A stretch of 64,000 bases of DNA from Phascolarctos cinereus (GCF_002099425.1 NW_018344335.1:186001-250000); one strand, 5' to 3'; positions 42,147-54,916 are shown, counted from the stretch's first letter. The notes: generated from the letters alone by a model not told the origin. Translations and numbers: made by a program.

Positions 42147-42383
42147 CATAATTATATAACCTCTAATATATAGCCTCTGGTCTTCTATCCACTGTATTAC
42201 CTAGCTGCCATTGTAGGTACTTAATAGATGTTTATTAACTATGACTACAACTATAGAAGATTGTATTAGTGACAAAACAAGGTTTATTCACAAGAAACAA
42301 TTTGGACTTATAACGACCAGTCTTGGTCTTGACAATGAAGCCTATTTCCCTCCTCTTAGTATATGCTTGTTGACTTGACTCTT

Positions 42384-42557
42384 TTTTTTCTAAATATTCT
42401 TTCCCCAACTACATGTAAAGACAATTTGTAACATTCATTTTTTACAATTTTGAATTCCAAATTCTCTCCCTCACTCCCTCTAACCCCCTCTCCTGAGATG
42501 CTAAGCAATTTGATATATGTTATACATGTGCAATCATGCAAAACGTATTTCCATATT
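42384..42557 (-). mobile_element. HAL1/L1-type 3' tail, 5'-truncated
   Basis: T-run then 'caattttgaattccaaattc', ctccctcactccctctaac and 'ttatacatgtgcaatcatgc', the minus strand of a single-unit tail related to 19770-19900. A perfect 14-bp target duplication ttgacttgactctt is at 42370-42383 and 42558-42571. More diverged than the young HAL1 copies. Confidence 0.85.
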
Positions 42558-42865
42558 TTGACTTGACTCTTGATGGAGAGGTGGGGGACCTTGGATTCAG
42601 AATGTCATACACACTATCAAATGGTGTGATTTTATTAGCTGGTTTTGCATAACTGTTTTCCTTCCTTAGAGAGAGGCTTTAATGGGAAAGGGAGGGGTAA
42701 TTGGGAAATAATGTATGATGTAAAAAAAGTATGAATAAATCATTTTAGAAGGAATAAAGTTTAAAGATTCAAACTGTTTAATACTGAATGCAAATGTAAT
42801 AAATAACTGAGGAAGGTGTTTTTGCTATAGCCTACTTTTTTCTCCTCCTATTCATGGTTACCATT

Positions 42866-43102
42866 TGTTGTTCAGTCATGACCAACTCTTCATGACCCCA
42901 TCTGGGGTTTTTTTGGTAAAGAAACTGGAATGGTTTACCATTTCCTTTTCCAGATCATTTTACAGATGAAGAAACTGAGGCAAACAGGGTTAAGTGCTTT
43001 GCCCAGTGCCACGCCGCTAGAAACCAGATTTGAACTCAGGAAGATGAGTGTTCCTGACTCCTGGCCTGGCACTCTGTGCACTATGGCGACACTTAGCCTC
43101 CC
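42866..43102 (-). mobile_element. MAR1 CORE-SINE
   Basis: 'gttgttcagtcatgaccaac', 'catgaccccatctggggttt', 'cattttacagatgaagaaac', 'gaactcaggaagatgagtgt'. Flanks catggttaccat and atatggttatcat suggest the target duplication. Confidence 0.88.
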
Positions 43103-43109
43103 ATATGGT

Positions 43110-43839
43110 TATCATTGCTGCTGTCCTAATCATGCCCAGGCCATCTAAGACCTCCATGAGGACTCTAGCTCCAGCAGCCTCCTTCTCTTGTCCCTAACAC
43201 CTGAGAAGGCTTTTGGTGGAGGCCTGACCTCAGGGGAGACAGCTTGATGACTTCCAATGTGCTTCCGCTTCTTGTTAAGGGCAGATACTTTCCTGAAAGC
43301 TCTGCCAGGCTTCTGTGTTTAGTTGCCTCTCAACTTGCAAGGAAAACAAAACTAAAAACAAAAATACATTCTTGGTGCGGGTTATTGCAGCCTCTTAAAT
43401 ATTCTTCTTCTTCACTAGCACAACAGCTGGTGGCTGGTAATCATATTTGAAGGGAAGTAGTCACTTAATGTGCTGTGAGTCATTGCCATGCAAATACTAG
43501 GCTTAGTTATAAATTTTTATGTCCCGTCATCTCTGTTATGAGCTCAGTGAGTCTGGGGAGGAATATTTGAGACACAGGTGTTTGAAACAAACATTAGAAA
43601 CCTAATGTTTGAGCCTGAAACATGAATCGGTTAAAATTCAGCTTATTATTAGCTACTTACCTCAGTAAACATCTATTTGACATGACACATGTTAGCAGAG
43701 TGTCATCTTCCCTAATTCCTGCCACCAAAATAAATAGTTCCTATCTCTGTGAGATATTAAAGCCTGACGTTGCTTCTATTCCTAAGGGGCCACCCACAAG
43801 AAGCCTCCTTTGACATGGGAAGATAGAGAGAGACTCCAA
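43110..43839. other. Nothing recognised
   Basis: No repeat family, RNA gene or exon I can name. Confidence 0.45.
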
Positions 43840-44069
43840 AAGAGAAAATGGAGCGTCACACCTATAAGTTCCAAATGGATTCATGATCTAGATATAAAAG
43901 GTCATATCATAAAAAAATCAAAGAACAGAAAGAAACATCTTTCACTGCTAAGAGTTCCTGGCTAAACAAGGGAAAGAAAAGTTCACAGGAGATAAAATAG
44001 AAATTCTGATTATATAAACTTTAATTTTTTGTACAAGCAAAATCAATTCAGTTAGAATTAGAAGGGAGG

Positions 44070-44312
44070 AAATAAGTAGTTAAGTGCTGACTATGTACCA
44101 GGCATTGTACTAAGCACTTTTCAAATGTTGTTTACTTTGCTTCTCCCAACAACCTTGAGAGATACATGCTATTGTTTTCCACATTTTCCGGGTGAGGAAA
44201 CTGAGATGGTGAGTTGCCCAGGGTCATACAGCTACTAAATATTTGAGGTGGGATTTGAACTCGGGTCTTCCTAATTCCAGGCCCTGCCCTCTAGGCACTG
44301 TGCCAAATTTAA
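44070..44312 (-). mobile_element. MIR within old L1
   Basis: 'ctgactatgtaccaggcatt', 'ttctcccaacaaccttgaga', 'gggtgaggaaactgagatgg', tttgaactcgggtcttcct, 'ctctaggcactgtgcc'. Either it inserted into the L1 or two L1 pieces flank it. Confidence 0.8.
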
Positions 44313-44892
44313 ACTGGCAAAAACATATTTTTGCCCCAAATTTCTTTGATAAAGGTATGATGTCCAAGCTATATAGAGAATTGATACAAATATATGTAAT
44401 GGAGAGACTGGCCAATGTGGGCCCAGTCATGGGAATGTATATGCTTCTTTCTCTGACTATTCCTGTCTACTTGTCATTAAAAAAAGAAAAAGACATTTTG
44501 ATTGGTTGCTAAACAAGAACTCGGTGCATAAAAAAGGCACTTAACTCACCTTCACCCCAGCTGCATCGGAGTGAGGAGGACAAGGGCCCAGTTCCCCATT
44601 CTATATATAAGAACAAAGGCCCTACTCCAATAGGTAAATGGTCAAAGGATAAAGGTGGTTCTCAAAAGGAGAAAGTCAAACAGCCCTTTCTTGTTACAGC
44701 AAAGTACTGGAAACAAAATAGGTGCCCATAATTTGGGGGACTGGTTGAACAGTGTTTATTGTACCATAAGAAATGGTACCATCTGGAGAAATCTGAGAGG
44801 ATATGTATGAGATGGATATACAGAGTAAGGTGAGCAGAACTAGTAAAGCACCTTCTTCGTAGGGGAAACCTACTAAAAAAGATTTAAGGGAC

Positions 44893-45135
44893 TATATGAT
44901 TGCTAGGTGGCACAGTGGACTTGGAGTTAGGAAGACCTGAGTTCAAATCCTCCTTCACACACCAGCTATATGATCCTGAGGAGATCACTTACCTTCTGAT
45001 GGTCTCATTTTCCTTGTTTGTACAATGTGGAAAATAGTAGTGGGATTGTTGTGAGGATAAAATAGACAACATTTGTAAAAGTTATTTGAAAACCTAAAAG
45101 TGTTCTATAAATGCTAACTACTATCATTGTCTATG
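44893..45135 (+). mobile_element. MIR-type CORE-SINE within old L1 3' region
   Basis: 'tgctaggtggcacagtggac', gagttcaaatcctccttca, 'tatatgatcctgaggagatc', 'gattgttgtgaggataaaat', 'gttctataaatgctaactac'. Confidence 0.85.
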
Positions 45136-45604
45136 CAGTAACAAATGAGGATTCCAGAGGCATGACAGGGTAATGGACAAGAGGTGAAGAATGAGACATA
45201 CATTCTCAGACACACTGAAAGGGATTTTGTGTGGGTGGCTATATTCATTTGTTACAAGGGAATGCTTTTATTCATCTATTTTTGTACGGGGAAGGTTAGT
45301 AGGGAGTGGTAGATAATGATAGAGATACTGTTTTAAAAAAAAGGAAGAAAAGAAAGAAGAGAAAATGAATCATTTAAAAGATAAATAGAAAAAAGGCAAA
45401 ACGACATGGAGAAACACAGACTGTCGGACCTACCACATTAACTTTGGAATATAAAAAAAATACCATAAATAGTACATAGTAGAGATTAATGGGTTTTTAT
45501 ACAGTTCTCTTTTTCTGCTCTTTGTAAAGGGAAATGTATCAAATTCATAATAATAAAACAAGAAACTTTTAAAAATAGATACATTTAACATATAAGGGCA
45601 TAAA

Positions 45605-45910
45605 ATATTGAAAAGTCATAAAAATTAAGAATAGAAGGAGGGAAGAAGATACCTTTCACAATTATGGTTATAAGGAGAATTCCTTACTAGATAAGAGATA
45701 AAGGTTATCATAGGAGATAAAATAGAAGATGATTATTTCCTTTTCAATTCCAACTAGTTTGATTTTGCTTGTGAAATGGCTTTTCTATTTTGTGTAATTG
45801 AAATTATAAATTTTATCTCCTATGAGCAACTCTCTCTCTTGTCTAGTTAGGAATTTCCTCCCTAGCTATAGCTAAGGTAGGTATCTTCTTCACTTCTCTA
45901 ATTTTTTTTA
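45605..45910. mobile_element. Head-to-head old L1 pieces forming an inverted repeat
   Basis: 45642-45724 (+) and 45809-45891 (-) are inverted copies of the same ORF2 segment: both read gaagaagatacct, a 'ttccttactaga' or 'ttcctaactaga' match, and cataggagataaaat. The spacer continues the minus-strand L1 ('caagcaaaatcaaact' in reverse). It suits an L1 insertion with 5' inversion, or two insertions. 45361-45604 holds little else. Confidence 0.65.
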
Positions 45911-45949
45911 ATGATATAGCTATTTGGGTCATGTACAAATTTCACATGG

Positions 45950-46360
45950 TAGACAAAATTATAGCATATGAATGTGATGAAATACTATTGCCTTATAAGA
46001 GAAAATAACTATGAACAGTTCAGAGAAATCTAGAAGACCTGCATGAACTGATGACGAGTAAAATAACCAGAAGAATGATTTGCATGATGATTCCAACAAT
46101 ATAAAGAAAAACACCTTTGAAAAAATTACCCAAATCTGATTAATGCAGTGACCAGTCATAACTTTAGAAACCTGAAGATGAAACATTTTCCCTCTCCTTT
46201 TGGAAGAAAGAAGAATGAGATATATTTACAGCCATAGCCAATTTATTGAATTGTTTGTTTGCCTCTGCTTATTTGTTACATAAGAGGTCTTCTATTTTTG
46301 TGAGAGAGGGAAGAGGGGAAGAAAAAAGAAGTTTTAAAAAAAGTAAATAGAAAGTAAGAC
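45950..46360 (+). mobile_element. Old L1 3' end
   Basis: 'tatgaatgtgatgaaatact', 'tgatgacgagtaaaataacc' and 'atttgttacataagaggtct' follow the L1 ORF2 end and 3' UTR seen at 49680 and 54770, with an A-rich end near 46345. Confidence 0.7.
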
Positions 46361-46592
46361 ATTTTTAGAAGTCATTCTAGAAGAAATCTACAAGAAATTT
46401 AGAAGACAGTCTAGAAGAAATCCAGAAGTCAACCAGGATTTTGAACTGTTTAAAAACTAAACTGAATTGTTAAAAAAAACCCTAGTTCTGTCTATCAATC
46501 TGTTAGTACAGCCCCTATTGTTTCCCGTACCCTAATATATTGAAAGGAAATTAAAAACAAATTATTTAACAGTAGTTCAAACATCTCAAACT

Positions 46593-46808
46593 CAAGAGTA
46601 TGCTGGAATTAACTTAGAGAGCTCAACTGTTAAATTTTCAGTCTGAGCATTTATACCTCCGAAATCAACAAATGTTACAATTCAGAGCCTGATTTATTGT
46701 TTTGTTACTTATGTAGCTTTGATGGAGAAAACATTAATAATGCAGATTAAACTTAGAAGTGTATCATGTTTTTAGAGAGCTTGTTAAACTTTAATAACAC
46801 ACTATTGC
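46593..46808. mobile_element. hAT-type MITE ('gtgtgctgg' family)
   Basis: Left TIR caagagtatgctgg. Interior 'ctgttaaattttcagtctga', cagagcctgatttattgttt, 'tgatggagaaaacattaata'. The right TIR is decayed. Confidence 0.7.
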
Positions 46809-46920
46809 CAACTGCTAATGAGGGGGTTAGATGAGACAAGCTTCCAAATTCCTTCTATTTCTAAATATTTATGAAAAAATAAGGGCCAATTCTTTACTCA
46901 GGATTGCAAGTTCGAAAGCA

Positions 46921-47167
46921 TTGTTGTTGTTCAGTCATTTTCAGTTGTGTTCAACTCTTCATGACTGCGTTTGGGGTTTTCTTGGCAAAAATACTGGAGT
47001 AGCTTGCCATTTCCTTCTCCAGCTCATTTCATAGATGAGGAAACTAAGGCAAACAGGGATAAGTGACCTTCCCAGGGCCACACAGCTAGTAAATATCTGA
47101 GGCCAATGTGAACTCAGGAAGATGAGTCTTTTTGACTACAGGTTCCGGCACTCTACTCCACCACCTA
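46921..47167 (-). mobile_element. MAR1 CORE-SINE
   Basis: 'ttgttgttgttcagtcattt', 'tggggttttcttggcaaaaa', 'tttccttctccagctcattt', 'ggccacacagctagtaaata', ctactccaccacctac. Confidence 0.88.
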
Positions 47168-47765
47168 CATATTGGCAAAATTGACTTTAATTCAATGAGT
47201 ATATGTAATCAACATCCCCACACCACCATCTGACATAGTGGAAGGTAAGATTCAGGTTAAAAAATGTTTTAGTTTTAAGAATTTCATTTGTACTGTAGAT
47301 TTAATGTATTATGAAAAGTAAATATTGTCTGAAAGCAGTGTTTTAAAAAGAGATATTAGCACAAAAGATCATGGAATTCTAAGGAATTACTAACAAGAAA
47401 AAATGTTTTGCATGTTACCAATTTTATTTTGTGTACTGCATTTTATGGGTTATTTTGTGGTTACTGTGTTAGGAAAAGTACAAATAATCAGAATTAATGT
47501 TTTGTTATAAAGAATTATGTGTATAAAAATGGATTTTCATCAATCTCTAGCAAAAGATTATAGTTTTTGGCAGTCATGGGAACCTAACCTCATATATCCC
47601 ATAGGTTCAATTTGTCAACATTCACATTTTTTATTTTTGTGCCATTTTCTAGGAACATTACCGTTGCAAAAGTTGAAGATTGACTGTATGAGGTAATTTG
47701 AGGGAAGAAGGGTATTAATACCCTATGTAGTAGGAAGAACTTGGACTTAGGTCCAGAAACAGTTA
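47168..47765. other. Nothing firmly recognised
   Basis: AT-rich, possibly old transposon sequence. No TIRs or family motifs that I can support. Confidence 0.45.
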
Positions 47766-48288
47766 TAGTTATCCTTTCCACACTGCAACTTTCCCCATCA
47801 CAGTTTTGATATATTGCGGGCTGGCATGAAAAATTAAATGGAAATTTTGAGGGAGTTTTGAAGAAACCATAGATAATACATGAAGGCCAGCAGAAGACAC
47901 AGAAAAAAGTTTAAAAACTCAGAAATGCATAAAATATATGTATAGTATTATACAATATCAACATATTTTATCTTTTAATACCACAAATATACATGATTTC
48001 TTTTTTAAAGTTAAAATAAGTGAAAAAGTTGAAGTTTATGAAAAGAACATGAGAGCCAGCAGATAACACACAAAGACTAGTATTTTTACTTAACATGGAC
48101 CTGCATATAGCCTATGATCAAATACTTAACCCACATTTTACAATAAGGTATTGTAAATACCTCATAAAAGAAAAAGAAAAAATTCAGACTTCTTCTCTGC
48201 TATGAAGGAGAGTCAAAAAATTTTACTCAGATTTTCCAGATTACTGGAGTGCAGGGTTCCTAACCCTGCAATGTGGAAGGGATAACTG
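47766..48288. mobile_element. TcMar/Tigger-type MITE, about 523 bp
   Basis: Left end tagttatcctttccacactgc and right end gcaatgtggaagggataactg are imperfect inverted repeats of about 21 bp, flanked by TA on both sides as expected for Tc1/mariner superfamily elements. The interior has paired 'ggccagcagaagacacagaa' and 'gagccagcagataacacaca' motifs and no transposase frame. Confidence 0.75.
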
Positions 48289-48290
48289 TA

Positions 48291-48999
48291 GTACTTTGAT
48301 TAAATTAACCCATTGTCTTGATTTGGGAACATAAATGATCACTAAGTATAATTCAGTGGTATACATTTTTTTCATTTGATTCACTTCTACCTCCAAAGTA
48401 TATCACTTATCTAAAAATAGGAAAAAGTCCCAAACTTCACTTTCTCAGAGCAGTCATCCTTTTTAGCACTCAGCTCCAAACCAAAAAGCTACCTAATACA
48501 TACAATATGTATACCATTCAGAAAAGAAGGTTAAGGAGAATAGCTCCTCATCTGGGTTCTCTGCTGAAAGAAAGCTTATTTCTTCAGACAAATGTCTCTC
48601 CCACAGCAGTGAGCTCTGAGAATTGATGGCTACAGCCAGCCCCTGAATCAGTAAATGGTGCATGAGACAGACACCTTCCTCCATGTGGATCAAAGTACAG
48701 CAGTTTTACTTGAAGTATGTTTGCTCTGCTGTGCCCAGTATGACAGACTGACTCTGTCTCAGCCAACCCACAAGCATCTCCTAGTATGTTAAGGGGCTAG
48801 GTGTTGTTCCAATCCATTCCTATCTTCTTTTCTTTCCAAGCTTGCTTCTGTCATTCCATGGCGATAAATGAAAAATAGATATCTGAAAATCTTAACTAAC
48901 ATCAGCTATGGCACAACTGATGTGTGTTTGTGCATGTGTGTATGTGTGTGTGGAGTGGTTCAAATGTCCAGAAATATGACATCAGATATAGGAGTTGAG
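48291..48999. other. Nothing recognised; TG microsatellite near 48920-48955
   Basis: No family or exon that I can identify. Confidence 0.5.
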
Positions 49000-49435
49000 T
49001 AGTAACTTTCTAAAAGCTTTCACATATATACCTCATTAGATCCTCATAATAATTCCGTAGAACAAGCCAGTCAGATATTATTATCACCATTTTACAAATG
49101 AAGAAACTGATGCCCAGAGAGGTTGTTATCAAATAATAATAGCTGACGTTTACACAGTACTTTACATTCTTTATTTCAATGGAGTCTGGCTTGTTTTTGC
49201 CTTTCTTTACATCTCCAGATGTTAACCGTGTTCAACGGCGTGTTGCACATAGAATCTTAATAAATACTTACTGACCTGATGTCATCCCACAATTGTATGG
49301 ATGAGGAAATGAAGTCTCAGAGAAGTTACAAGATTTGCACATGATCACACAGCTTCAGTGTTTGAGGACGAAGATTCCAATATAAATCTACCTGCCTCCA
49401 AGATCATCACTTTGTCTATTATGTGACTTGTCTCT
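49000..49435. mobile_element. MIR (-) / L2 3' end (+) / MIR (-) cluster
   Basis: 49000-49165: 'caccattttacaaatgaaga', 'aataataatagctgacgttt'. 49165-49268: cctttctttacatctccag, 'aatcttaataaatacttact' (L2 end). 49270-49435: 'atgaggaaatgaagtctcag', catgatcacacagcttcag. Confidence 0.6.
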
Positions 49436-49499
49436 CACACAACAGATGTAGGACTCACATAGACTCTAGATCCAGGGCCCAATATTTTATATCTCTTGT

Positions 49500-50105
49500 C
49501 AATTGGACAATAACCAAATGACTATATTCCACAACATATAAATGATTGAAAGATATGAACAAAGAGATAAGAGACATAGGAAAAGGATCTATAAGTACAA
49601 AAGTATAACAGTTCTGTTTGTGGCAGCAAAGAACTGGATACTAAGGGTGTAACCATCAACTGGGAAATGACTGAATAAGTTATGGTATATGACTGTGATA
49701 GAATACTACTGTGCTATCAGAAAGGATAAAAGGAATGGCTTCTGAGAGACCTGGGAAGATTTGTATAAACTGATTCAAAGTGAGCAGAAACAGGAGAACA
49801 ATTTGTACAATAACAATAATATTGTTAAAGCAAACAAATTTGAAAGACTTAGGAACTCTGATCAATGAGATGATCAACCATGATTCAGAGGACACATGAT
49901 GAAGCTTGCTACCCAACTCTTGACAAAGAGGTGATGGACTCAAAGGAAAAACTGATATGTATTTTTTCGGACATGGCCAATTGGGAATTTGTTTTTACTT
50001 ACTGGACATAGTGTTGTTGTTGTTGTTTTTTCAGTTGTGGGGAAAATAGAGAAGAAAGTAGGTAGATCTTAACTGATTAAAAAAAATAAAATTAGTTTAA
50101 AATAA
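49500..50105 (+). mobile_element. Old L1 3' end
   Basis: 'gttctgtttgtggcagcaaa', 'caactgggaaatgactgaat', 'gtatatgactgtgatagaat', 'caaagtgagcagaaacagga', then the 3' UTR and an A-rich end near 50090. Diverged from the L1 at 52484. Confidence 0.75.
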
Positions 50106-50199
50106 TCAAATAACTACCCATGATTTTTATTTTGGGAGTATTTGCTTCTTTCAAATTTTATAAAAAGCTAGAGTTTCCTTTTAGATTGATTTAAATAGT

Positions 50200-50460
50200 T
50201 TTCCACCTAATATATGAATATATATTATATGTGTGTATATATAATATATGCAATAAATTATAGACACACATATAGCATGGCTATATATTATATTAATAAC
50301 ACAAGTAATATTAAGATAACTGAATAATATATACTGTATACAATTAATTAAGATCAATAATTTATAACCAATTCTATAAATATATGATGTACACATAATA
50401 TATTATACTAGAAATATATTATATATGTACACACATATAATAAGTATTCATTATCAATAG
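50200..50460. repeat. AT-rich TATA/ATATAT block
   Basis: Imperfect tata, atat and acacata units. Confidence 0.85.
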
Positions 50461-52315
50461 CTACTTTGGGATCCAAAGAGACCCCTATATGGCTCCCAGG
50501 ACACCAGGAACTGATGACACCTGAAAGTTAATGCTTAGGAGGGATGCCTTTTGTCCTTAGTTATGTCTATTTGGGTTAGAAGAGCAATTGCATGGAGCAT
50601 GCTCAGTTAGCCCTCCTGGTATTCTAGAGGACCGTGTGGGAACTTTGGGACATGCTTCTGGCCATGTGGTGACCCAGCACTGAAAGGATTGAACGGTATT
50701 TTGTATGTCCCCCATTCTGTGATAGTGGAAGTTGGAGAGTTTATGGAATACTATTTCCGTTAAAAGAAGTAGCTTCCAGCTTGCTCTTCTGCTTTGACTT
50801 TCTAGGTTGCATCATGTAACTTTAAGTGAGGTATTGCGAAGGGGTAATCTTTCTCCACTCTAGTATCATGGTGACCAAGTCAACTAGGCAATCTTGACCC
50901 AGGTTTCTGATTTCCTTTTCCCCTTTTGTGTTTGATATTTACTAATCTTAGGTAAATGAATATCTATCCCAAGATAGACATGGCCAGGCTTGAGGGAGAC
51001 CTTATAAATTTGAATAGTTTGGAAGTACTGAGTTCCATATGATTTAGGCTACATGGTAGCTGAGGAGGAGTGCTCAGGAACTTTTCCAGCAGTCTGGGAA
51101 AGGATGATTACTGATAAGAGGGTTAGCCCAGGCAGGCCTGACCATTTCAATAGCAGACAGTTTCCAAGACAGTAAAGAGTCAAGGTGAAATGTAAAATAC
51201 CTAATTAGAAGTATTGCAAACCACTTTATTCTCCGATGAATTTTAGTATTAACCCTCCCCCCACCAGCAGATTCTAACTATAGTTTCAAGTTATTCCTGA
51301 AATTTGTTTTTAAGTCAATATATTAATGGATACTGTGAATGTTTTATGTTTAGCATTTCTTTTTTGTATGAAAATAAATTAGCTGTCCGTATCTAATTCA
51401 TATGGTACACTGAGTATCTTTCTACTTCCCTTTTTTGGGAGGAATCCTAACCATGAGTCATAATCTAAGTTCTAAGTTAAATCATCCTTGGAATGCTGGA
51501 GTGGTGGTTTAATGAAAAGAAAAGCATGAGAACAGGAAACCCAGGGCCCCTCTTATTAAAGGGCAGGTTCCCCAGGGATGAACTAGGCCCAGTTCTTATA
51601 CTTGAGTACAGAAAAGGGAGTAGGCACAATGTTCTAGCCCCCAGTGAGCATAGCATCATTTCCTTGAAGTTGGACTATCCTGGTAGAATTAGCAGTGGAC
51701 CTAGAATAAGGAATGCAATATTTATGCTCTTCCTATCCCTTGGAAGCCATTAGTCAGAAAAATGGGCTCATTTATATAGCTTCCTATAGATTCTATGACT
51801 AAAAAACTTACATCAAAGAGAATCTCCTGCTGAAGACCTAATTTCCAGTGAATCTCATTATTTAGAAAAGCAAGACAGTAGCTGGTGACACACAGAGAAA
51901 GGGATAGATACATCTTCTATTAATGATTTCCAAAGATGGAGATCACCAGCATAAACCCACTGTGTTCTCTAGTTTCTCATAGAAGCAATCAAGCTAAATG
52001 AGATACCTTAATACTTCATTGGATGTATGATGTCAGCAGTGTAGATGTCCCTTCACTGGGACAGATTATAACCCAGTGGACCTCATTTTGTGATATTATT
52101 GTACCTTTACATGAATACTCCTAGGAATACTCTCCACATGCCGGAGGATCTCTCTCCAATTCTTTTTAAGATTCTGCAGATACAAGCACAATACTTCATC
52201 TGTTTAAGCCTCATTCTTGCCACATGACCACTGTGTTTTTTTTTTAATAAAATCTCTTCATCTTTGGTAATATGTTTTGGTCTGCTTGACGTTCACTGCA
52301 CAACCAGCAAAATGA
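50461..52315. other. 1.85 kb unassigned
   Basis: The longest block here with neither simple repeats nor a family I recognise. Frames are short. Unique sequence and very old repeats are both possible. Confidence 0.45.
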
Positions 52316-52483
52316 AATAGGCTTATAGATCTAGAGTTAGGAAAGATCTGAGAGGCAATCTAGTCCAGAGGTGGGGAACCTGTGGCCTCAAGGCCACGTG
52401 TGGTCCTCTAGTTCCTCAAGTGCAGCCCTTTGACTAAATCAAAACTTCACAGAACAAATCCCCTTATTAAAAAGATTTGTTCT

Positions 52484-54916
52484 TCCCTAGGAAAAAATCT
52501 CCAGGGCCAGATGGATTTACTTGCTAATTCTATCAAACATTTAAAGAACAATTAATTCCAATACTGTATAGACTATTTGGGAAAATAGGTGAAGAAGGAG
52601 TCTTACCAAATTCTTTTTATGATACAAATATGGTGTTGATACCTAAACCAGGAAGAGTCAAAATAGAGAAAGAAAATTATAGACCAATTTCTCTAATGAA
52701 TATAGATGCAAAAATTTTAAACAAAATACTAGCAAGTAGATTGCAGCAACTTATCACAAGAATAATACACTATAACCAGGTAGGATTTATACCAGGAATG
52801 CAAGGTTGGTTCAATATTAGGAAAACTATCAGCATCATTGAGCATATCAACACCAAAACCAACAGAAACCACATGATCATCTCAATATGCAGAAAAAGCT
52901 TTTGATAAAATACAACACCCATTCCTATTAAAAACACTAGAAAGCATAGGTATAAATGGAGTCTTCCTTAAAATAATAAATAGCATCTATATAAAACCTT
53001 CAGCAAGCATTATATGTAATGGGGACAGGCTAGAAGCATTTCCAATAAGATCAGGGGTGAAACAAGGATGTCCATTATCACCACTGTTATTCAATATTGT
53101 ACTGGAAACCTTAGCTTTAGCAATAAGAGAAGAAAAAGAAATTGAAGGCATTAGAATAGGCAAAGAAGAAACAAAGCTATCACTCTTTGCAGATGACATG
53201 ATGATATACTTAGAGAATCCTAGAGAATCAAGTAAAAAACTACTTGAAATAATAAACAACTTTAGCAAAGTTGCAGGCTATAAAATAAACCCACATAAAT
53301 CATCAGCATTTCTATATATTACCAACAAAGCCCAACAGCAAGAGATAGAAAGAGAAATCCCATTTAAACTTACTGTAGACATTATAAAATATTTAGGAGT
53401 CTACCTCCCGAAACAAACCCAGGAACTCTATGAACACAATTACAAAACACTTTTCACACAAATAAAATCAGATCTAAATAATTGGAAAAACATCAGTTGC
53501 TCATGGGTAGGCTGAGCTAATATAATAAAAATGACAATCCTACCTAAGCTAATTTACTTATTCAGTGCCATACCAATCAAACTACCAAAATTATTTTATA
53601 GAGTTAGAAAAAATAATAACAAGATTCATTTGGAAAAACAAAAGGTCCAGAATATCAAAGGAACTAATGAAAAGAAATGCAGGGGAAGGTGGCCTAGCAA
53701 TTCCAGATCTTAAATTGTATTATAAAGCAGCAATCATCAAAACTGCTTGGTACTGGCTAAGAAATAGGGAGGTGGATCAGTGGAATAGGTTAAATATGCA
53801 AGACACAGTAGTCAATGACTATAGTAATCTATTATTTGATAAAACCAAAGACCCCAGCTTCTGGGATAAGAACCCACTCTTTGAAAAAAACTGCTGGGAA
53901 AACTGGAAAAGAGTATGGCAGAAACTAGGCATAGACCCAAATCTCACACCATATACCAAAATAAAGTCAAAATGGGTTCAGGACTTAGATATAAAGGCTG
54001 ATACCATAAGTAAACTGGGAGAACAAGGAATAGTTTACCTATCAGATCTATGGAGAACAGAAGAATTCATGACCAAACAGGAGATAGAGAACATTATGAA
54101 AAGCAAAATGGATAATTTTGATTACATTAAATTGAAAAGTTTTTGCACAAACAAAGCCAATGCAACTAAGATTAGAAGGAAGGTAGAAAATTGGGAAAGA
54201 ATTTTTACAACCAGTCTCTCTGATAAAGGCCTCATTTCTAAAATATATAGAGAATTAAGACAAATTTATAAGAACACAAGCCATTCCCCAATTGATAAAT
54301 GGTCAAAGGATATGAACAGACAGTTCTCAGATGAAGAAATTAAAGCCATCTATAGTCATATGAAAAAATGCTCTAAATCATTATTGATTAGAGAAATGCA
54401 AATCAAAACAACTCTGAGGTACCACATCACACCTATCAGATTGGCCAACATGACAAAACAGGAAAATGATAAATGTTGGAGAGATGTGGGAAAATTGGAA
54501 CACTAATACATTGTTGGTGGAGTTGTGAAATGATCCAACCATTTTGGAGAACAATTTGGAACTATGCCCAAAGGGCTACAAAAATGTGCATACCCTTTGA
54601 TCCAGCAATAGCACTTCTAGGGCTATATCCCAAAGAGATCAAACAAATGGGAAAAGGACCCACATGTACAAAAATATTCATAGCAGCTCTTTTTGTGGTG
54701 GCAAAGAATTGGAAATTGAGAGGATGCCCATCAATTGGGGAATGGCTGAGCAAGTTGTGGTATATGAATGTAATGGAATACTATTGTGCTATAAGAAATG
54801 ATGAACAGGCTGACTTCAGAAAAACCTGGAAAGGCTTATATGGTCTGATGCTGAGTAAAGTGAGCAGAACCAAGAGGACTTTGTACACAATAACAGCCAC
54901 GTTATGCAATGACTAA
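52484..54916 (+). pseudogene. L1 ORF2 (reverse transcriptase to C-terminus), broken
   Basis: About 810 codons. RT motifs: [20 protein letters not shown] (about 52677), [21 protein letters not shown] (53069) and the catalytic FADD at 53186-53197. The thumb and connection continue with RFIWKNKR and KWSKDMNRQFS. The C-terminus has WWSCEMIQPFW and GEWLSKLWYMNVMEYYCAIR, ending LCND at 54916. The endonuclease half is missing. Breaks: about 2 bases lost near 52893 in the 'IDAEKAFD' motif, a TGA at about 53514 where CGA is expected, a shift near 53600, and another near 54490. No active protein is possible. Confidence 0.92.

Larger units (their letters stand above)
43840..45360 (+). mobile_element. 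Old L1, ORF2 C-terminal part to 3' UTR, split by two MIRs
   Basis: 'tggattcatgatctagatat' gives WIHDLDIKG. 44340-44400 reads FFDKGMMSKLYRELIQIY, the L1 'SDKGLISKIYRELRQIY' segment. 44630 has 'ggtaaatggtcaaaggataa' (KWSKD). 44690-44870 is the C-terminus, and about 45150-45360 the 3' UTR with an A-rich end. Frames are badly broken. Confidence 0.7.
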
